From Kribbella rubisoli (GTDB lineage: Bacteria; Actinomycetota; Actinomycetes; Propionibacteriales; Kribbellaceae), in contig NZ_SHKR01000013.1 in assembly GCF_004217145.1 (NCBI RefSeq), positions 1,076,581-1,140,580 of the forward strand: a stretch of DNA of 64,000 bases. Reading direction: 5' to 3'. The notes under the pieces were generated by a model that had not been told where the DNA came from, searched no databases, and saw only the letters and a program-made list of their open reading frames with translations. The position numbers and the translations under genes were made by a program. Numbering within the stretch: the stretch's first letter is position 1; every line of letters starts with the position of its first letter. Below, in pieces: positions 8,397 through 18,751 of the stretch.

Positions 8397-9263
8397 ATGA
8401 CGATCCGTCGACCACTGAACCGGGCCAGGCTGCTGGCGTCCGGCATCGCCGTGGCCGCCGTTGCCGCCCTGGGCGTCGCCGCCCCGGCTGTCGCGTCCTC
8501 GACCGGCCAGACGTCGGACATCAGCCCGGCCTCCGCGGCCGCCAAACCCACCATCGTTCTGGTGCACGGCGCGTGGGCGGACGACTCCAGCTTCGCCCCG
8601 GTGACCCGGCGACTCCAGAGCGACGGCTACATCGTGATGAGCGCACCAAATCCGCTGCGCGGGCTCGACGACGATGCCGCTGCGGTCGCAGCGTTCGTCG
8701 ACCAGGCAACCACTGGGCCGGTCGTGCTAGTGGGTCATTCCTACGGTGGCAGCGTGATCACCAACGCTGCAACCCGTCTCCCGCGTGTCCAGGCACTGGT
8801 CTACGTGGACGCCTTCGCACCGGACGAGGGTGAGAGCGTCCTGGAGCTCTCCGGAGCCGAGCCGGGCTCGGCCCTGGCCGTTCCGGACCCGAGCACGGTT
8901 TTCAACTTCGTGCAGTACCCGGGCGCCCCGGAGGGGGATGTCGACACCTACATCAAGCCCGAGCTATTCAAAAGCATCTTCGCCGCCAAGCTGCCTACGA
9001 CGCAGACGAAGGTACTCGCCGCCAACCAGCTACCGGTCACCCTGAGCGCACTGAAGGCCCGGTCGAACGCTCCGGCGTGGAAGCAGATCAGGAGCTTCTT
9101 CTTCATCGGGACGAGTGACAAGGTCCTCCCGGCCGCCGAGCAGGAGGCAATGGCCAAGCGCGCCCACGGCATCATCGTCAAGCGCAACGCCGACCACCTC
9201 TCCATGCTCGAGGTTCCGGGGGCGGTCACCGCGCTGGTCGAGCAGGCTGCGCGAACCAGCTGA
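8397..9263 (+). CDS. Secreted alpha/beta hydrolase
   Basis: 288 residues with a Sec-type signal peptide (basic start, hydrophobic run, APAVASS near 33-40). The mature enzyme has HGAWADDSSF, the nucleophile elbow GHSYGG with Ser115, and the late HADHLS-like region (NADHLSML, His near 270). This resembles the small esterases related to plant methylesterases and salicylate/pyrethroid esterases. AAGGAG is 6 nt before the ATG. A strong hairpin at 9296-9326 follows it. Confidence 0.84.
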   Translation: MTIRRPLNRARLLASGIAVAAVAALGVAAPAVASSTGQTSDISPASAAAKPTIVLVHGAWADDSSFAPVTRRLQSDGYIVMSAPNPLRGLDDDAAAVAAFVDQATTGPVVLVGHSYGGSVITNAATRLPRVQALVYVDAFAPDEGESVLELSGAEPGSALAVPDPSTVFNFVQYPGAPEGDVDTYIKPELFKSIFAAKLPTTQTKVLAANQLPVTLSALKARSNAPAWKQIRSFFFIGTSDKVLPAAEQEAMAKRAHGIIVKRNADHLSMLEVPGAVTALVEQAARTS

Positions 9264-9295
9264 TCTATAGCGCGTCCTGTCAACGGTCAGGGTGC

Positions 9296-9326
9296 GGCGC
9301 CCGTCTCGATCCTCGAGGCGGGCGCC
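9296..9326. terminator. Strong GC hairpin after the secreted hydrolase
   Basis: GGCGCCCG and CGGGCGCC form the base of a stem of about 14 bp with one G-T pair, closing a 3-4 nt loop. No clear T-run follows. It lies 32 bp past the hydrolase stop and before the opposing AraC remnant, so it could serve both strands. Confidence 0.6.
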
Positions 9327-9349
9327 TCGGGTTTCGCCGGTTCCACGGA

Positions 9350-9659
9350 TCAGTACCGCTGGGCGTACCAGGTCGGTGGCTCGCCGAAGATGTTCTTGAA
9401 GTCGCGGACGAAGTGGCCCTGGTCGGCGTAGCCGAGGTCTGCCGCCAGCGCGGCCCAGTCGGTCGCCTCGCCGGCTGCCATGTGCGGTCACCTCGTGCAG
9501 GCGGTAGCGGCGGATCACCCACTTAGGACCGATGCCGACGTACTCCGCGACCAGCCTCTGCAGGAAGTTGCAGAGTCGAGGGTCAGGGCTGAGCTCCAGC
9601 TGTTCGGATGGTTGCTCGATCGCCGCCGTGGGATCAATCGTGGTGCGAACTGGGGTCAA
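9350..9659 (-). pseudogene. AraC family regulator, C-terminal frameshifted fragment
   Basis: The first part (from 9659) reads LQRLVAEYVGIGPKWVIRRY, RLHEVTA. After a one-base shift near 9480 it continues DWAALAADLGYADQGHFVRD, FKNIFGEPPTWYAQRY-stop. Together these are the two helix-turn-helix segments of an AraC C-terminal domain. The effector domain is absent and the frame is broken, so it is a relic. Relics like this fit the decayed character of the first 11 kb. Confidence 0.8.
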
Positions 9660-9832
9660 AGAGAGGCGCCTGGTGAGGCCAGAAGCCCTTTCAGGTCAGG
9701 GCTCTGACGCCTAGAGAGGCTGGTTGCTAGGGCATCATTGCCCCTTTTAATCCGCCGGTCCAGACTTCGACCGCCTCGGCGGCTTCGGTTGAGCAGACCT
9801 CGATCCGGTCGCCGGCAGGCGGATCGGCTCGC

Positions 9833-10462
9833 TCAGTTGTACGTCGTCACCTCGAACGAGGCACCGTCGTTTCCGTCGTCCCTCGTCAACTTCAGAAGCG
9901 AGTAATGCTTCTCGTTGGTGTAAATGCACAGGAACGTTCCGAGTGGCTTGTTCTGCAGTTCGAGGAAGTTCGTCCCGTAGCCTGACGAGGTCTGGCAGCT
10001 GGGCCTCGTCGCGCTGCTGACGAAGCCTTGTGCGTCACCGCGGACGAACAGTCCCCCGCCCTGCCAGTTGATGTCCGCAGATGCGCCCTGGGGCAGGGAG
10101 ATCACCCGCCACGTCGCGTCAATCGAGGGACTGTCTAGGTCGGCTGAGGCATTGAGCGCCAGGTCGAGCTTCCCGGCGTGCATCACCGGCGCCGCGGCGC
10201 CGGACGACGGGCTGGCGGCCGGGGTCGACTCGGTGTCGGCGGCAGAGGCACTCGCCGTCACAGTTGTGGTGGCTGTTGTGGTCACGACCGAGGGCTCAGG
10301 TCTCACCGCCGACGGGAGTTGCCCGTTAGCGCCGAGGAGAAGCGTGGCAGCCACGCTGATCACGGCAGGTACGACGGCCACCAGAAGTGGATGGCTCGCC
10401 AATGCACGGATCGGGCCGCCCTTCTTCTGTTCCTCGGGCTGGTCCGAGACGTCTTGGCTCAT
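9833..10462 (-). CDS. Membrane-anchored protein of unknown function
   Basis: 209 residues. A short charged cytoplasmic tail (SDQPEEQKKGGPIR) leads into one transmembrane helix (about 25-46, LLVAVVPAVISVAATLLLG), a Thr/Ala/Ser-rich linker (about 55-95) and an extracellular domain of about 115 residues with two Cys (CQTSSGYG and FLCIYTNE) that may form a disulfide. The start at 10462 is preferred over 10477 because GGGGGGA lies just upstream. I do not recognise the domain. It is the last gene inside the 7.3-kb tRNA-repeat segment. Confidence 0.65.
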   Translation of the reverse strand: MSQDVSDQPEEQKKGGPIRALASHPLLVAVVPAVISVAATLLLGANGQLPSAVRPEPSVVTTTATTTVTASASAADTESTPAASPSSGAAAPVMHAGKLDLALNASADLDSPSIDATWRVISLPQGASADINWQGGGLFVRGDAQGFVSSATRPSCQTSSGYGTNFLELQNKPLGTFLCIYTNEKHYSLLKLTRDDGNDGASFEVTTYN

Positions 10463-10763
10463 GTGGTCCCCCCACAAATCGCCACGTGCGCCTGGCCGCT
10501 GAGCGACAGCGCCGGGCGTCGTCTGAACTGATCGACCAACAGTGAGGCATAGTCACGTCATCGGTCCATAGCGGATGACTCTTGATATTCGTCGGTTCGG
10601 CTAAGGTCGCCCTTCGACGGGCGAGTTGAAGCAGGAGCGCACGTCCCATTGAGGCTAGCTACGCCACGCACCGTTGGTTGATTTGCGGTTGGCAGATCAG
10701 GCAGCGGAGACAGGCGAATGCTCGGGGTTTCCGCCTCAGGACAGGATGCAGTATGGAGACCCA
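10463..10763. other. Intergenic, no gene seen
   Basis: No credible coding sequence. The last 80 bp (from about 10681) resemble the sequence before the first tRNA-Thr repeat, with GGCAGATCAGGCA at the same distance from the repeat. Confidence 0.5.
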
Positions 10764-10813
10764 CGCACTTGTAAAGCGGGGGTTAGGGGTTCAAGTCCCC
10801 TCACCAGCTCTCA
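10764..10813 (+). repeat. Direct repeat copy 2: tRNA-Thr (UGU-type) 3' end, att-like site
   Basis: 50 bp matching 3424-3473 with a single mismatch; again only the anticodon loop, T-arm and acceptor 3' strand of a tRNA. Together the two copies bracket 7.3 kb holding the integrase/IS remnants, the LuxR gene, two hydrolases, the AraC relic and the membrane protein. About 180 bp of apparently non-coding sequence follows before the next gene. Confidence 0.75.
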
Positions 10814-10991
10814 CTGGGGGATGCCTCGGGGCTCGTGGCTCGGCGTCCTCCCATCCACGGGCTTCGGTTTCTGGCGTCGCCCTCCGGGATATCTGGGCAT
10901 CTCTCGCTAGGGGACGAGCCCTGGCGCTGGCGGTTGCGGACCGTGCGGTGAGGGAGGAACGTCGTGGGGAGGAGCGGCTGGGAGGTGGGCG

Positions 10992-11420
10992 GTGAGGCTT
11001 GAGCATCTCTGTGATGTTGAGTGGCGGTACGACTTGATCGAGACGATCGAGCCGTCGGCGGCAGGCGACGGCCTGTTGTACGGGCAGGGGACGGCGGCCT
11101 TCACGGGGCGGCTCGCCGGCACCGCCCGGTGGTCCAACAACCCGAGGCTCCGGGACGGGTACGCCCACCCCGACGCGCGTGGGTTGATCGACGTCGGCGG
11201 TGGCGGCTTCGTGATGTTCCGGCTGACCGGCTTGTCGAACGTCACGGACGGCTCGGGCCTGCACGTCCTGACCTTCGAGACCGACCACGAGCCCTACCGA
11301 TGGCTCAACCATGTTCTCGCCATCGGCGAGGGCGCCATCGACGCTCAGCGCGCCGCATTGTCGATGCGCTACTACAGGTGCGAGGTCGACTACCTCCCCG
11401 GGATCCCAGCCGACGACTGA
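10992..11420 (+). CDS. DUF3237-like protein
   Basis: 142 residues, soluble. The pattern of an early glycine-rich strand (TAAFTGRLAGTARWSN), then DGYAHPDARGLIDVGGGG and a late YYRCEVDYLP resembles DUF3237, a beta-barrel family without assigned activity. The GTG start follows GGAGG by 6 nt. It may be co-transcribed with the VOC gene 122 bp downstream. The family call is tentative. Confidence 0.65.
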   Translation: MRLEHLCDVEWRYDLIETIEPSAAGDGLLYGQGTAAFTGRLAGTARWSNNPRLRDGYAHPDARGLIDVGGGGFVMFRLTGLSNVTDGSGLHVLTFETDHEPYRWLNHVLAIGEGAIDAQRAALSMRYYRCEVDYLPGIPADD

Positions 11421-11542
11421 CGCCAGGCCCGTCAGGTTCGGTCCACGCAGGGTACGTGGGCTGGAGGGGTCTTCACGGAAGCCTGCGTCGAGCGCACAGT
11501 GGTGAGCATGCGTCAGAGGAGCACAGGCGACGGGAGAGGTCG

Positions 11543-11929
11543 ATGAGTGTCGAACTGAACCACACGATTGTGCATGTGAAGGATCGGTGGGCTGCTGCTC
11601 GTGAGGTCGGTGAGGTGCTGGGCCTGCCGGAGGCGAGGGCGTATGGGCCGTTCGCCGAACTGAAGTTGGACAACGGGGCGAGCTTGGACTTCATGGATAC
11701 CGAGGGCGAGATCCATGGGCAGCACTACGCCTTCCTGGTGGGTGAGGAGGAGTTCGACCTCGTGCTCGGTCGCTTGCAGGAGGACGGTCGCGGGTGGTGG
11801 GCCGACCCGTTCAAGCGTCAGCCGCAGGAGATCAACCACGGCGATGGCGGCCGTGGTCTCTACTGGGAGGGCCCGGACGGGCACTGGCTGGAGATCATCA
11901 CTCGTCCGTACGGGAGCGGCGGCAGTTGA
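11543..11929 (+). CDS. VOC family protein
   Basis: 128 residues. The N-terminal LNHTIVHVKDRWAAAREVGE has the His that starts VOC metal sites, GQHYAFLVGEEEFDLVLGR is the second strand-helix unit, and YWEGPDGHWLEIITRPYG carries the C-terminal Glu ligand. A GGGAGAGG ribosome site precedes the ATG. It resembles small glyoxalase or bleomycin-resistance-type proteins. The product is not predictable. It converges with the SDR gene, with 2 bp between stops. Confidence 0.85.
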   Translation: MSVELNHTIVHVKDRWAAAREVGEVLGLPEARAYGPFAELKLDNGASLDFMDTEGEIHGQHYAFLVGEEEFDLVLGRLQEDGRGWWADPFKRQPQEINHGDGGRGLYWEGPDGHWLEIITRPYGSGGS

Positions 11930-11931
11930 TT

Positions 11932-12678
11932 TCAGTGCATGTAGAGGCCGCCGTCTACGTTGAGGGTGTGGCCGGTTATGTAGGCGGAGTTCTCGGACAT
12001 GAGGAAGGCTATGGCGGAGGCTACGTCGGCCGGTTGGCCCAGGTGGTTGACCAATAGGGAGTCGACGAGGGTTGAGCGACGGTCGGGGGTTAGGGGGCCG
12101 CCCATTATGTCGGTGTCGATGGGGCCGGGGGCTACGGCGTTGACGGTGATGTTGTGGGGGCCTAGTTCTCGAGCCAGGGCTCTGGTTAGGCCGATTACGG
12201 CTGCCTTGGCTACTGAGTAGGGGGTTTTGCTGTAGGTGCCGCCGCCTAGTTGGGCTGAGGTGGAGGAGACGCTGACGATTCGGCCGTAGTTGTGTCTCAC
12301 CATGCTCTTGGCTACGCGGTGGGTTACGTAGTGGACGCCGTTGAGGTTGATGTTGATGACCCGGTGCCACTCTTCGGAGGTTAGATCTAGGTAGGGCATG
12401 GGGGAGGAAACGCCGGCTAGGTTGGCTAGGGCGGCCAAAGGTGGGAGGGCGGCTTCTAGTTCGTCGATCGCCCCTAAGACTTGGGATTCGTCGGAGACGT
12501 CGGCAGTTACGGCGTGGGCTTTGACGTTGTATTGGGACGTGATTTCCGAGGCCAGGGAGTCACCGGAGGCGATGTCGAGGATGCCGATGTTCCAGCCTTG
12601 GGAGGCTAGGAGCAGGGCGGTGGCGCGGCCGATGCCGCGGGGGGAGGCTGCGCCGGTGACTATTGCGGTGCGGTTCAC
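11932..12678 (-). CDS. Short-chain dehydrogenase/reductase (SDR), classical type
   Basis: 248 residues, NAD(P)-dependent. It has the Rossmann motif TGAASPRGIG (8-17), NLAG-type NAG motif (86-89), Ser near 140 and catalytic Tyr154-x3-Lys158. GTG start overlaps the stop of the upstream binding-protein gene (GTGA), so it is translated as the last gene of the glycoside operon and probably oxidises a sugar or sugar acid there. Codon use differs from its neighbours, with many CTA codons, AGA, and a rare TTA at residue 68, suggesting a separate origin. Confidence 0.9.
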   Translation of the reverse strand: MNRTAIVTGAASPRGIGRATALLLASQGWNIGILDIASGDSLASEITSQYNVKAHAVTADVSDESQVLGAIDELEAALPPLAALANLAGVSSPMPYLDLTSEEWHRVININLNGVHYVTHRVAKSMVRHNYGRIVSVSSTSAQLGGGTYSKTPYSVAKAAVIGLTRALARELGPHNITVNAVAPGPIDTDIMGGPLTPDRRSTLVDSLLVNHLGQPADVASAIAFLMSENSAYITGHTLNVDGGLYMH

Positions 12679-14114
12679 TTGGCGGCTCCGTAGTCCTGGC
12701 CGGGCTTCCAGTCGGTGAAGACGTAGTCGGCTTCGGAGACCTTGGCGCCGGCCGCCTTGGCTTTCGAAAGGGCCTGCTCGCGGTCGGCGGAAGTCGCGTC
12801 GCTCAGTTTCTTGAGCTCGGCTTTGAGGTCCTTGATCGAGCCGGCCAGGTAGCCCTGGACGATGTTGCCGACGTGCGGGGTAACAGGCTTACGGAGAGCG
12901 TCCACGCGGGCCTGGGCAGGATTGCGCACGATCGCCTGCGGCATGAGGAAGACGTTCGACTTACAAAACTCGATGCCCTTCTTGTACGCGTCGACCGCGT
13001 TCGACGATGCGACGAGATCGAGGTTCAGCGGCGGCTGGTCCATCGCCTCGATCATGCCCTTCTGGTAGTCCTCGGTCATGAAGGAAGCGATCAGCTGCCC
13101 GGCGGCGTCGGGGTTCTTGCTGTCCGCGGAGACGAAGTACCCCGAACTCGGCCGGCCGCGGTAGCACCAGGGGTTGGTACCGGCCGTCGGCACGAGGATC
13201 TGGCCGGAGGCGAGCTTGTCGACGATCGGCGGTGCCAGCGCCTTCGAGCCGCCGGCGCACCAGACGCCGTCGATGAACGTGCCGACCGCGCCGGAGGCGT
13301 ACCTGGTCCGCGCATCGACGACACCGAAGTTGTTCGACCCGGGCATGATCAACTTGTCATCGTTCAACGACTTCAAGAACTCGATCACAGTCACATATGC
13401 GTCGTGGTGATACGCGTACTCGCCGGTGGTGAACTGCAGACCCTGGTACCCCGGGAATCCGGCAGCCTGAGCCATGTCGTCCACCTGGTCGCGGATCCGG
13501 CCGCCGTCCGCGCCGATCGCCAGGGTGAGCGGCTGGATCCCGGCCGACTTGAGCTTGCCCAGCGCGTCCTTGAAAGCCCCGTAGTCCTTGGGGATGTTGT
13601 TCGGATCGAGCCCGGCCTTGGACCAGTGGTCCTTGTTCGCCCACACCAGCGTCGAGCTCTGCCGGAGGCTGAACATCGGGAACCCGTAGAGCTTCCCGTC
13701 CAGCTGGGTGATGCCCTCGTTGAAGGCGTCCTTGGGCAGCTTCGCCTTGATATCGGCGGGAATCGTGACCTCGTGCACCCACTTGCCACTGACCAACGCC
13801 GGCAACGGCAGCCCGACCACGTTGGAGTAGACGTCCGGCATCTTGTTGGCCTGATGCGCCAACTGCAAGGCCTGGGTTGCTTTGGAGGCGTCGTAGTACG
13901 TGTGGGCCACGTTCGTCTTCAGTGGTCCGGACTGCTTCTTGGCCCAGTCGTCGTTGAGATGCTTGAACGAACTGAAGTGGTCCCACCAGTCCAGCGTTCC
14001 GGTGGCGCCGCTACTTGTGTTCGAAGTCGAAGAAGAACTCGAGCATCCGGTCGCGGCTCCGACAGCGGCAAGTACCGATGCGCCGAGCAAACTGCGACGT
14101 GTCATTCCAGGCAT
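12675..14114 (-). CDS. ABC sugar transporter, solute-binding lipoprotein
   Basis: 479 residues. A Tat-like start (TRRSLLGAS) and lipobox ending at Cys24 (AATGC) mark an exported lipoprotein. The body is of the extracellular family 1 type (LDWWDHFSS, GKLYGFPMF, GYFVSADSKNPDAAGQLI). AAGGAG lies 7 nt before the ATG at 14114. It follows the two permease genes by 16 bp and feeds the same importer. No ATPase gene is near; in actinobacteria a shared MsiK-type ATPase usually serves. Confidence 0.92.
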   Translation of the reverse strand: MPGMTRRSLLGASVLAAVGAATGCSSSSSTSNTSSGATGTLDWWDHFSSFKHLNDDWAKKQSGPLKTNVAHTYYDASKATQALQLAHQANKMPDVYSNVVGLPLPALVSGKWVHEVTIPADIKAKLPKDAFNEGITQLDGKLYGFPMFSLRQSSTLVWANKDHWSKAGLDPNNIPKDYGAFKDALGKLKSAGIQPLTLAIGADGGRIRDQVDDMAQAAGFPGYQGLQFTTGEYAYHHDAYVTVIEFLKSLNDDKLIMPGSNNFGVVDARTRYASGAVGTFIDGVWCAGGSKALAPPIVDKLASGQILVPTAGTNPWCYRGRPSSGYFVSADSKNPDAAGQLIASFMTEDYQKGMIEAMDQPPLNLDLVASSNAVDAYKKGIEFCKSNVFLMPQAIVRNPAQARVDALRKPVTPHVGNIVQGYLAGSIKDLKAELKKLSDATSADREQALSKAKAAGAKVSEADYVFTDWKPGQDYGAAK

Positions 14115-14130
14115 GTTTCTACTCCTTAGA

Positions 14131-14993
14131 TCAAGACTTCACTGCTCCGGAGATTCCCTCGACGAAGTAGCGCTGCATGAAGATGAAGAGGACGACCACA
14201 GGGACGATCGAGATCACGCCGGCCGCGGCCATTCCGGACCAGTCGGTGGCGGTCTCGCCGACGAACGCCTGCATGCCGACACTTACGGTCCGGAGATCGG
14301 GTCGGCTGAAGGTGAACACCAACGGCAGGAAGAACGCGTTCCACGTGGTGATAAAGGTCAGTACTGCGACGGTCGCGGTGACCGGCATTGCCAGCGGCAA
14401 CATCACCGAGAAGAAGGTACGAACAAAGCCGGCGCCGTCGACGAGCGCAGCTTCTTCCAACTCCCGGGGGATCTGCCGGAAATAGCCGAAGTAGATCAAG
14501 ATCGCCGACACGTACGCCCCGCCGCTGAGCGCCAGGATCATCCCGCTGAGTGAGTCGATCAGGTGCAACTGCATCGAGATCTTGACCACCGGGATGATCG
14601 TGTAGCCGGTGGGTACGAACAGCGTCGCGACCAGTACGCCGAGGAAGAGCTTGGATCCGCGGAATTTGTACCGGGCAAGGACATAGCCGGCCGTCGCGCA
14701 GCGGATGGTGACGATCACGACGGTGATCACCGTGACGACGATGGTGTTGATCAGGTACCGGCCGAAATGCGCGTCGTTCCAGGCCCGCGCATAGTTGTCC
14801 CAGACGAACTTCGACGGCCAGAGCTTCAGCCCGCCGCTGAACATCTCCATGTTGTCCTTGAGCGACGCCGACAGCATCCACAGGAACGGGAAGATCCACA
14901 GGATCGCGATACCCACCAGGAAGATCGCGGCGAGCCACCACGGCAGCCGATGCAGTATCCGACGATGCCGGTCCGTCCTTTCGACGACAGCGC

Positions 14994-14997
<4 letters not shown>
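14131..14997 (-). CDS. ABC sugar transporter permease (MalG-type)
   Basis: 288 residues with about six transmembrane helices and the EAA loop (ELEEAALVDGAG) that contacts the ATPase. The start at 14997 overlaps the stop of the other permease (ATGA) and is preceded by GAGGAG. It forms the inner-membrane channel with the product of 14994-15956. Confidence 0.92.
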
Positions 14998-15956
<959 letters not shown>

Positions 15957-15963
15957 GACCGGG

Positions 15964-16788
15964 CTACCTGATCTGGCTGATCGCGAACGTACGCGGGTCG
16001 CCGCCGAGCCGGTTGCCGTTCTCCAGCGCGGTGATCGACGCGATCTCGTCGTCGGTGAGTGTGAAACCGTCGAGGTCGAAGTTGGCCCGGATCCGTTCGG
16101 GCGTGACCGACTTGGGGATGACGATGTGCCCGAGCTGCAGGTGCCAACGCAGTACGACGTGTGCCGGCGTCACCTGGTGATCGGCGGCGATCGACGCCAG
16201 TACAGGATGATCGAGATCGCCGCCCTGGCCGAGCGGCGAGTACGCCTCGACCGCGATGGACCGCTCGCGGCAGAGGTCGGTCAGCTCCCGCTGCTGGTAC
16301 GTCGGGTGCAGCTCGAGCTGGTTGACCGCCGGCACGAGCTCGCTCTCCTTGGCCAATCGGTCCAGGTGTTCGGTCAGGAAGTTGGACACACCAACGGCCC
16401 GCACTCGTTCATCGGTGTAGATACGCTCCAGAGCCCGCCAGCTGTCGACATACAGATCGGCTGCCGGATTGGGCCAGTGCACGAGATAGAGATCGGCGTA
16501 CTCCAGGCCTAGACGCTGCAGAGTCTCGTCGTACGCCGTCAGCGTCGACTCATAGCCGTGCTCGCCGTTGCGCAGCTTGGTAGTGACGAACAGCTCCTCG
16601 CGAGGGACCCCGCACGCCCGCACAGCCGCGCCCACACCGGCCTCGTTGTTGTACGCCGCCGCGGTGTCGATGTGCCGGTAGCCGATCTCGATCGCCTGCT
16701 CGACCGCGCGCTGGGTGTCCTCCGGCGGGACCAGGAAGACGCCGAATCCCTGCTGCGGGATCTGTACTCCGTTGTTGAGAGCAACCAT
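15964..16788 (-). CDS. Aldo/keto reductase
   Basis: 274 residues, NADPH-dependent TIM-barrel enzyme. The catalytic tetrad is visible: Asp41 and Tyr46 (HIDTAAAYNNE), Lys71 (TTKLRN) and His104 (YLVHWPNP). The C-terminal cofactor region has IPKSVTPERIRANFD. It resembles the 2,5-diketogluconate reductase group. The start lies 2 bp after the glycoside hydrolase stop, implying coupled translation. In this operon it may reduce or equilibrate the released sugar. Confidence 0.92.
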   Translation of the reverse strand: MVALNNGVQIPQQGFGVFLVPPEDTQRAVEQAIEIGYRHIDTAAAYNNEAGVGAAVRACGVPREELFVTTKLRNGEHGYESTLTAYDETLQRLGLEYADLYLVHWPNPAADLYVDSWRALERIYTDERVRAVGVSNFLTEHLDRLAKESELVPAVNQLELHPTYQQRELTDLCRERSIAVEAYSPLGQGGDLDHPVLASIAADHQVTPAHVVLRWHLQLGHIVIPKSVTPERIRANFDLDGFTLTDDEIASITALENGNRLGGDPRTFAISQIR

Positions 16789-16790
16789 GA

Positions 16791-18509
16791 TCAGCTACCC
16801 GGCTCGAGGACCAGCAATGACGCTGATGGCAACGGAAGCGCGATCTCCAGCGACACGTCACCGTCCACGGTCACCCGACGTTCGGACTCCAGCTCCTCGA
16901 GACCCTGTCGGCTGGTGATCTTCGCGAGCTCTTCCGGAGTCGGATCCTGCGGTGAGCCGAGCGACTGCCAGACGGTGAAGGAGTTGCTGTGGTCGGCGTC
17001 GATGCGCAGATGCCGCAACCGGTACGACCCGGCCGGCAGGTTGCGCACGGTCACGGTCACCGGCGTCAGGTCGTCGCTGGTCTGATACTGGTCATCAATG
17101 TGCCGCCAGACCAGTACGGCGACGCTCCCGTCCTCCGCACGTGAGGCGAGGACGTCGACCTCCTCGGGCATGCTGCTGCCGTCGGTCTCCTCGAGCTCGC
17201 CGACCTTCCAGGCCGCGTCCGAGGTCGCGCCAAGCCGATCCGGACCGAGCAGCGACAGCATCCGATAGGCGTTCAGGAACGGCTTCTCGACGCCGCCCGC
17301 GGTGAGGAAGGACCGGGTGCCTTCGAAGTAGCGCTCGGCCTCGAAGTAGAAGCTCCAGGACGTTGCGTAGGCGACCTTGGCCGGCTCTGTGTCGTTCAGG
17401 TCCAGGATCTTCTTCATCAGCTTCGCCTGGAACACGGGGTAGTACTCCGTGTTCTGGAAGCTGTAGTTGCGGTTGTCGTACCGTCCGAAGTGCGCGGGCA
17501 CCGCCGCGTCGCACTCGTCGACGATCACGGGCAGGTTGGCGTACGCCTCATAAGAACCGATGAGCCGGTTGAACTCGCGTACGTCGTACAGCATCTTCGT
17601 CGACGACGGGCTGAGTTGCTCGGCGGCCGGTTCGGTGAAGGGCTTGTAGTCGCGGGTCGGGAAGTGGCAGCCCTTGGTGTGGTACGAGATGAAGTCCAGC
17701 GGCTCGTCGCGGCTCGACGTGTAGTCCAGGAAGCCGCGGAGGAAGTTCAGGCCACCGCTGGTGACCGCCGGCCCGCCGACCTTTGCCTCAGGCAACACGT
17801 CGCGGATCGCTTGCACCGTTGCGGTGTAGAGCTCGTTGTATTGATCGAGGGTGCCGCGCCAGTAGAAGATGTCCGGCTCGTTCCACAGCTCCCAGAGCCA
17901 GGTCTTCACCTCCGCCTCGCCGTAGCGATCGAGGCAGTGCCGAACCGTCGCACTGATCAGGCCGCCCCACTTGGCATAGTCGCTGGGCGGATAGCCCCAG
18001 GCACCTGCCTCGTAGCTGGTGTACGCCGTCGGGCTGGACACCACGGTCAACTCCTCGGCCTCGGGCGGCAGGAGATCCCGCGGGGTGAAGCCGAGCTCGA
18101 CCAGGAGGTGATGTCCGGCGCCGATGATCGCGTCGTACGCCTGGTCGAGCAGCGTGAAGTCGTAGTACGGATTGCCGTCGGCGTCTTCGTGGTAGACGTT
18201 GCCCGAACTCCAGTGCGGGATGCCGAATCCGCTGCCCGAGCAGTACATGTAGTGCGGCCGGACGAAGTACCCGGCGCCGGAGAAGTCGGCGAACGTCTGC
18301 AGCAGCCGCTTGCCGGTGGGCATGTACGTCCAGTTGAACTCGTCGTATCCGAAGCTCTCCCAGATCCGCGCCAGCGGACCCTGGACCTGTCCGGCGTCGA
18401 CGTCGATCGTCGCCGCGGTGACGTGCGGCGCATCGGGATTCCGGGGAGCGGCCGGCGGGAACGGGCCGAGGGCCGTGCGTCCGGTGTGAACCGCTGTGTC
18501 GGTGGTCAT
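16791..18509 (-). CDS. GH39-like glycoside hydrolase (beta-xylosidase type)
   Basis: 572 residues, no signal peptide, so probably intracellular. The acid/base Glu is in LWNEPD (Glu211); a candidate nucleophile is Glu332 in VIVDECDA. The N-terminal PHYMYCSGS and late beta-sandwich (VTVTVRNLPAGSYRLRHLRI) fit GH39 beta-xylosidases and related enzymes. The start at 18509 is preferred over 18572 because AGAGAGG lies upstream. It is first in a six-gene operon with an importer, so it likely cleaves imported oligosaccharides. The exact sugar is not determined. Confidence 0.82.
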   Translation of the reverse strand: MTTDTAVHTGRTALGPFPPAAPRNPDAPHVTAATIDVDAGQVQGPLARIWESFGYDEFNWTYMPTGKRLLQTFADFSGAGYFVRPHYMYCSGSGFGIPHWSSGNVYHEDADGNPYYDFTLLDQAYDAIIGAGHHLLVELGFTPRDLLPPEAEELTVVSSPTAYTSYEAGAWGYPPSDYAKWGGLISATVRHCLDRYGEAEVKTWLWELWNEPDIFYWRGTLDQYNELYTATVQAIRDVLPEAKVGGPAVTSGGLNFLRGFLDYTSSRDEPLDFISYHTKGCHFPTRDYKPFTEPAAEQLSPSSTKMLYDVREFNRLIGSYEAYANLPVIVDECDAAVPAHFGRYDNRNYSFQNTEYYPVFQAKLMKKILDLNDTEPAKVAYATSWSFYFEAERYFEGTRSFLTAGGVEKPFLNAYRMLSLLGPDRLGATSDAAWKVGELEETDGSSMPEEVDVLASRAEDGSVAVLVWRHIDDQYQTSDDLTPVTVTVRNLPAGSYRLRHLRIDADHSNSFTVWQSLGSPQDPTPEELAKITSRQGLEELESERRVTVDGDVSLEIALPLPSASLLVLEPGS

Positions 18510-18635
18510 CGTCGTGACCTCTCTCTGCCCGGGTGATCGGGCTTGCCTCACGGGGGTCGGCCGACTTCGCACCCCAAGGGGGAGGGGCGTCGGCGCTGTG
18601 CCGCTCTGCCTGAGTGGAGGCTCCGAGTCTGCTCT

Positions 18636-18678
18636 TGTAGTTGATTTACTGTCAATGACTTACTGTTTACAATCTACA
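18636..18678. promoter_or_regulatory. Candidate GntR operator/promoter region
   Basis: An AT-rich 43-bp stretch, bounded by TGTAG and CTACA, in otherwise GC-rich DNA between the hydrolase operon and the divergent GntR gene. Internal TTTACTGTCA and TTACTGTTTAC copies give partial symmetry. It is the only plausible regulator target between the two genes. Confidence 0.55.
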
Positions 18679-18751
18679 GAGAGACCCGACGGCGGTTAGA
18701 GTCGTCCCGCTCGGATACTTGGCGGTAGCTGCCCTGAGGAGGTGGTCGGGC

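Noticed and set aside
12663..14129. 488-residue plus-strand open frame opposite the binding protein
   Set aside because: Mirror-frame artefact of a well-supported gene with a lipobox.
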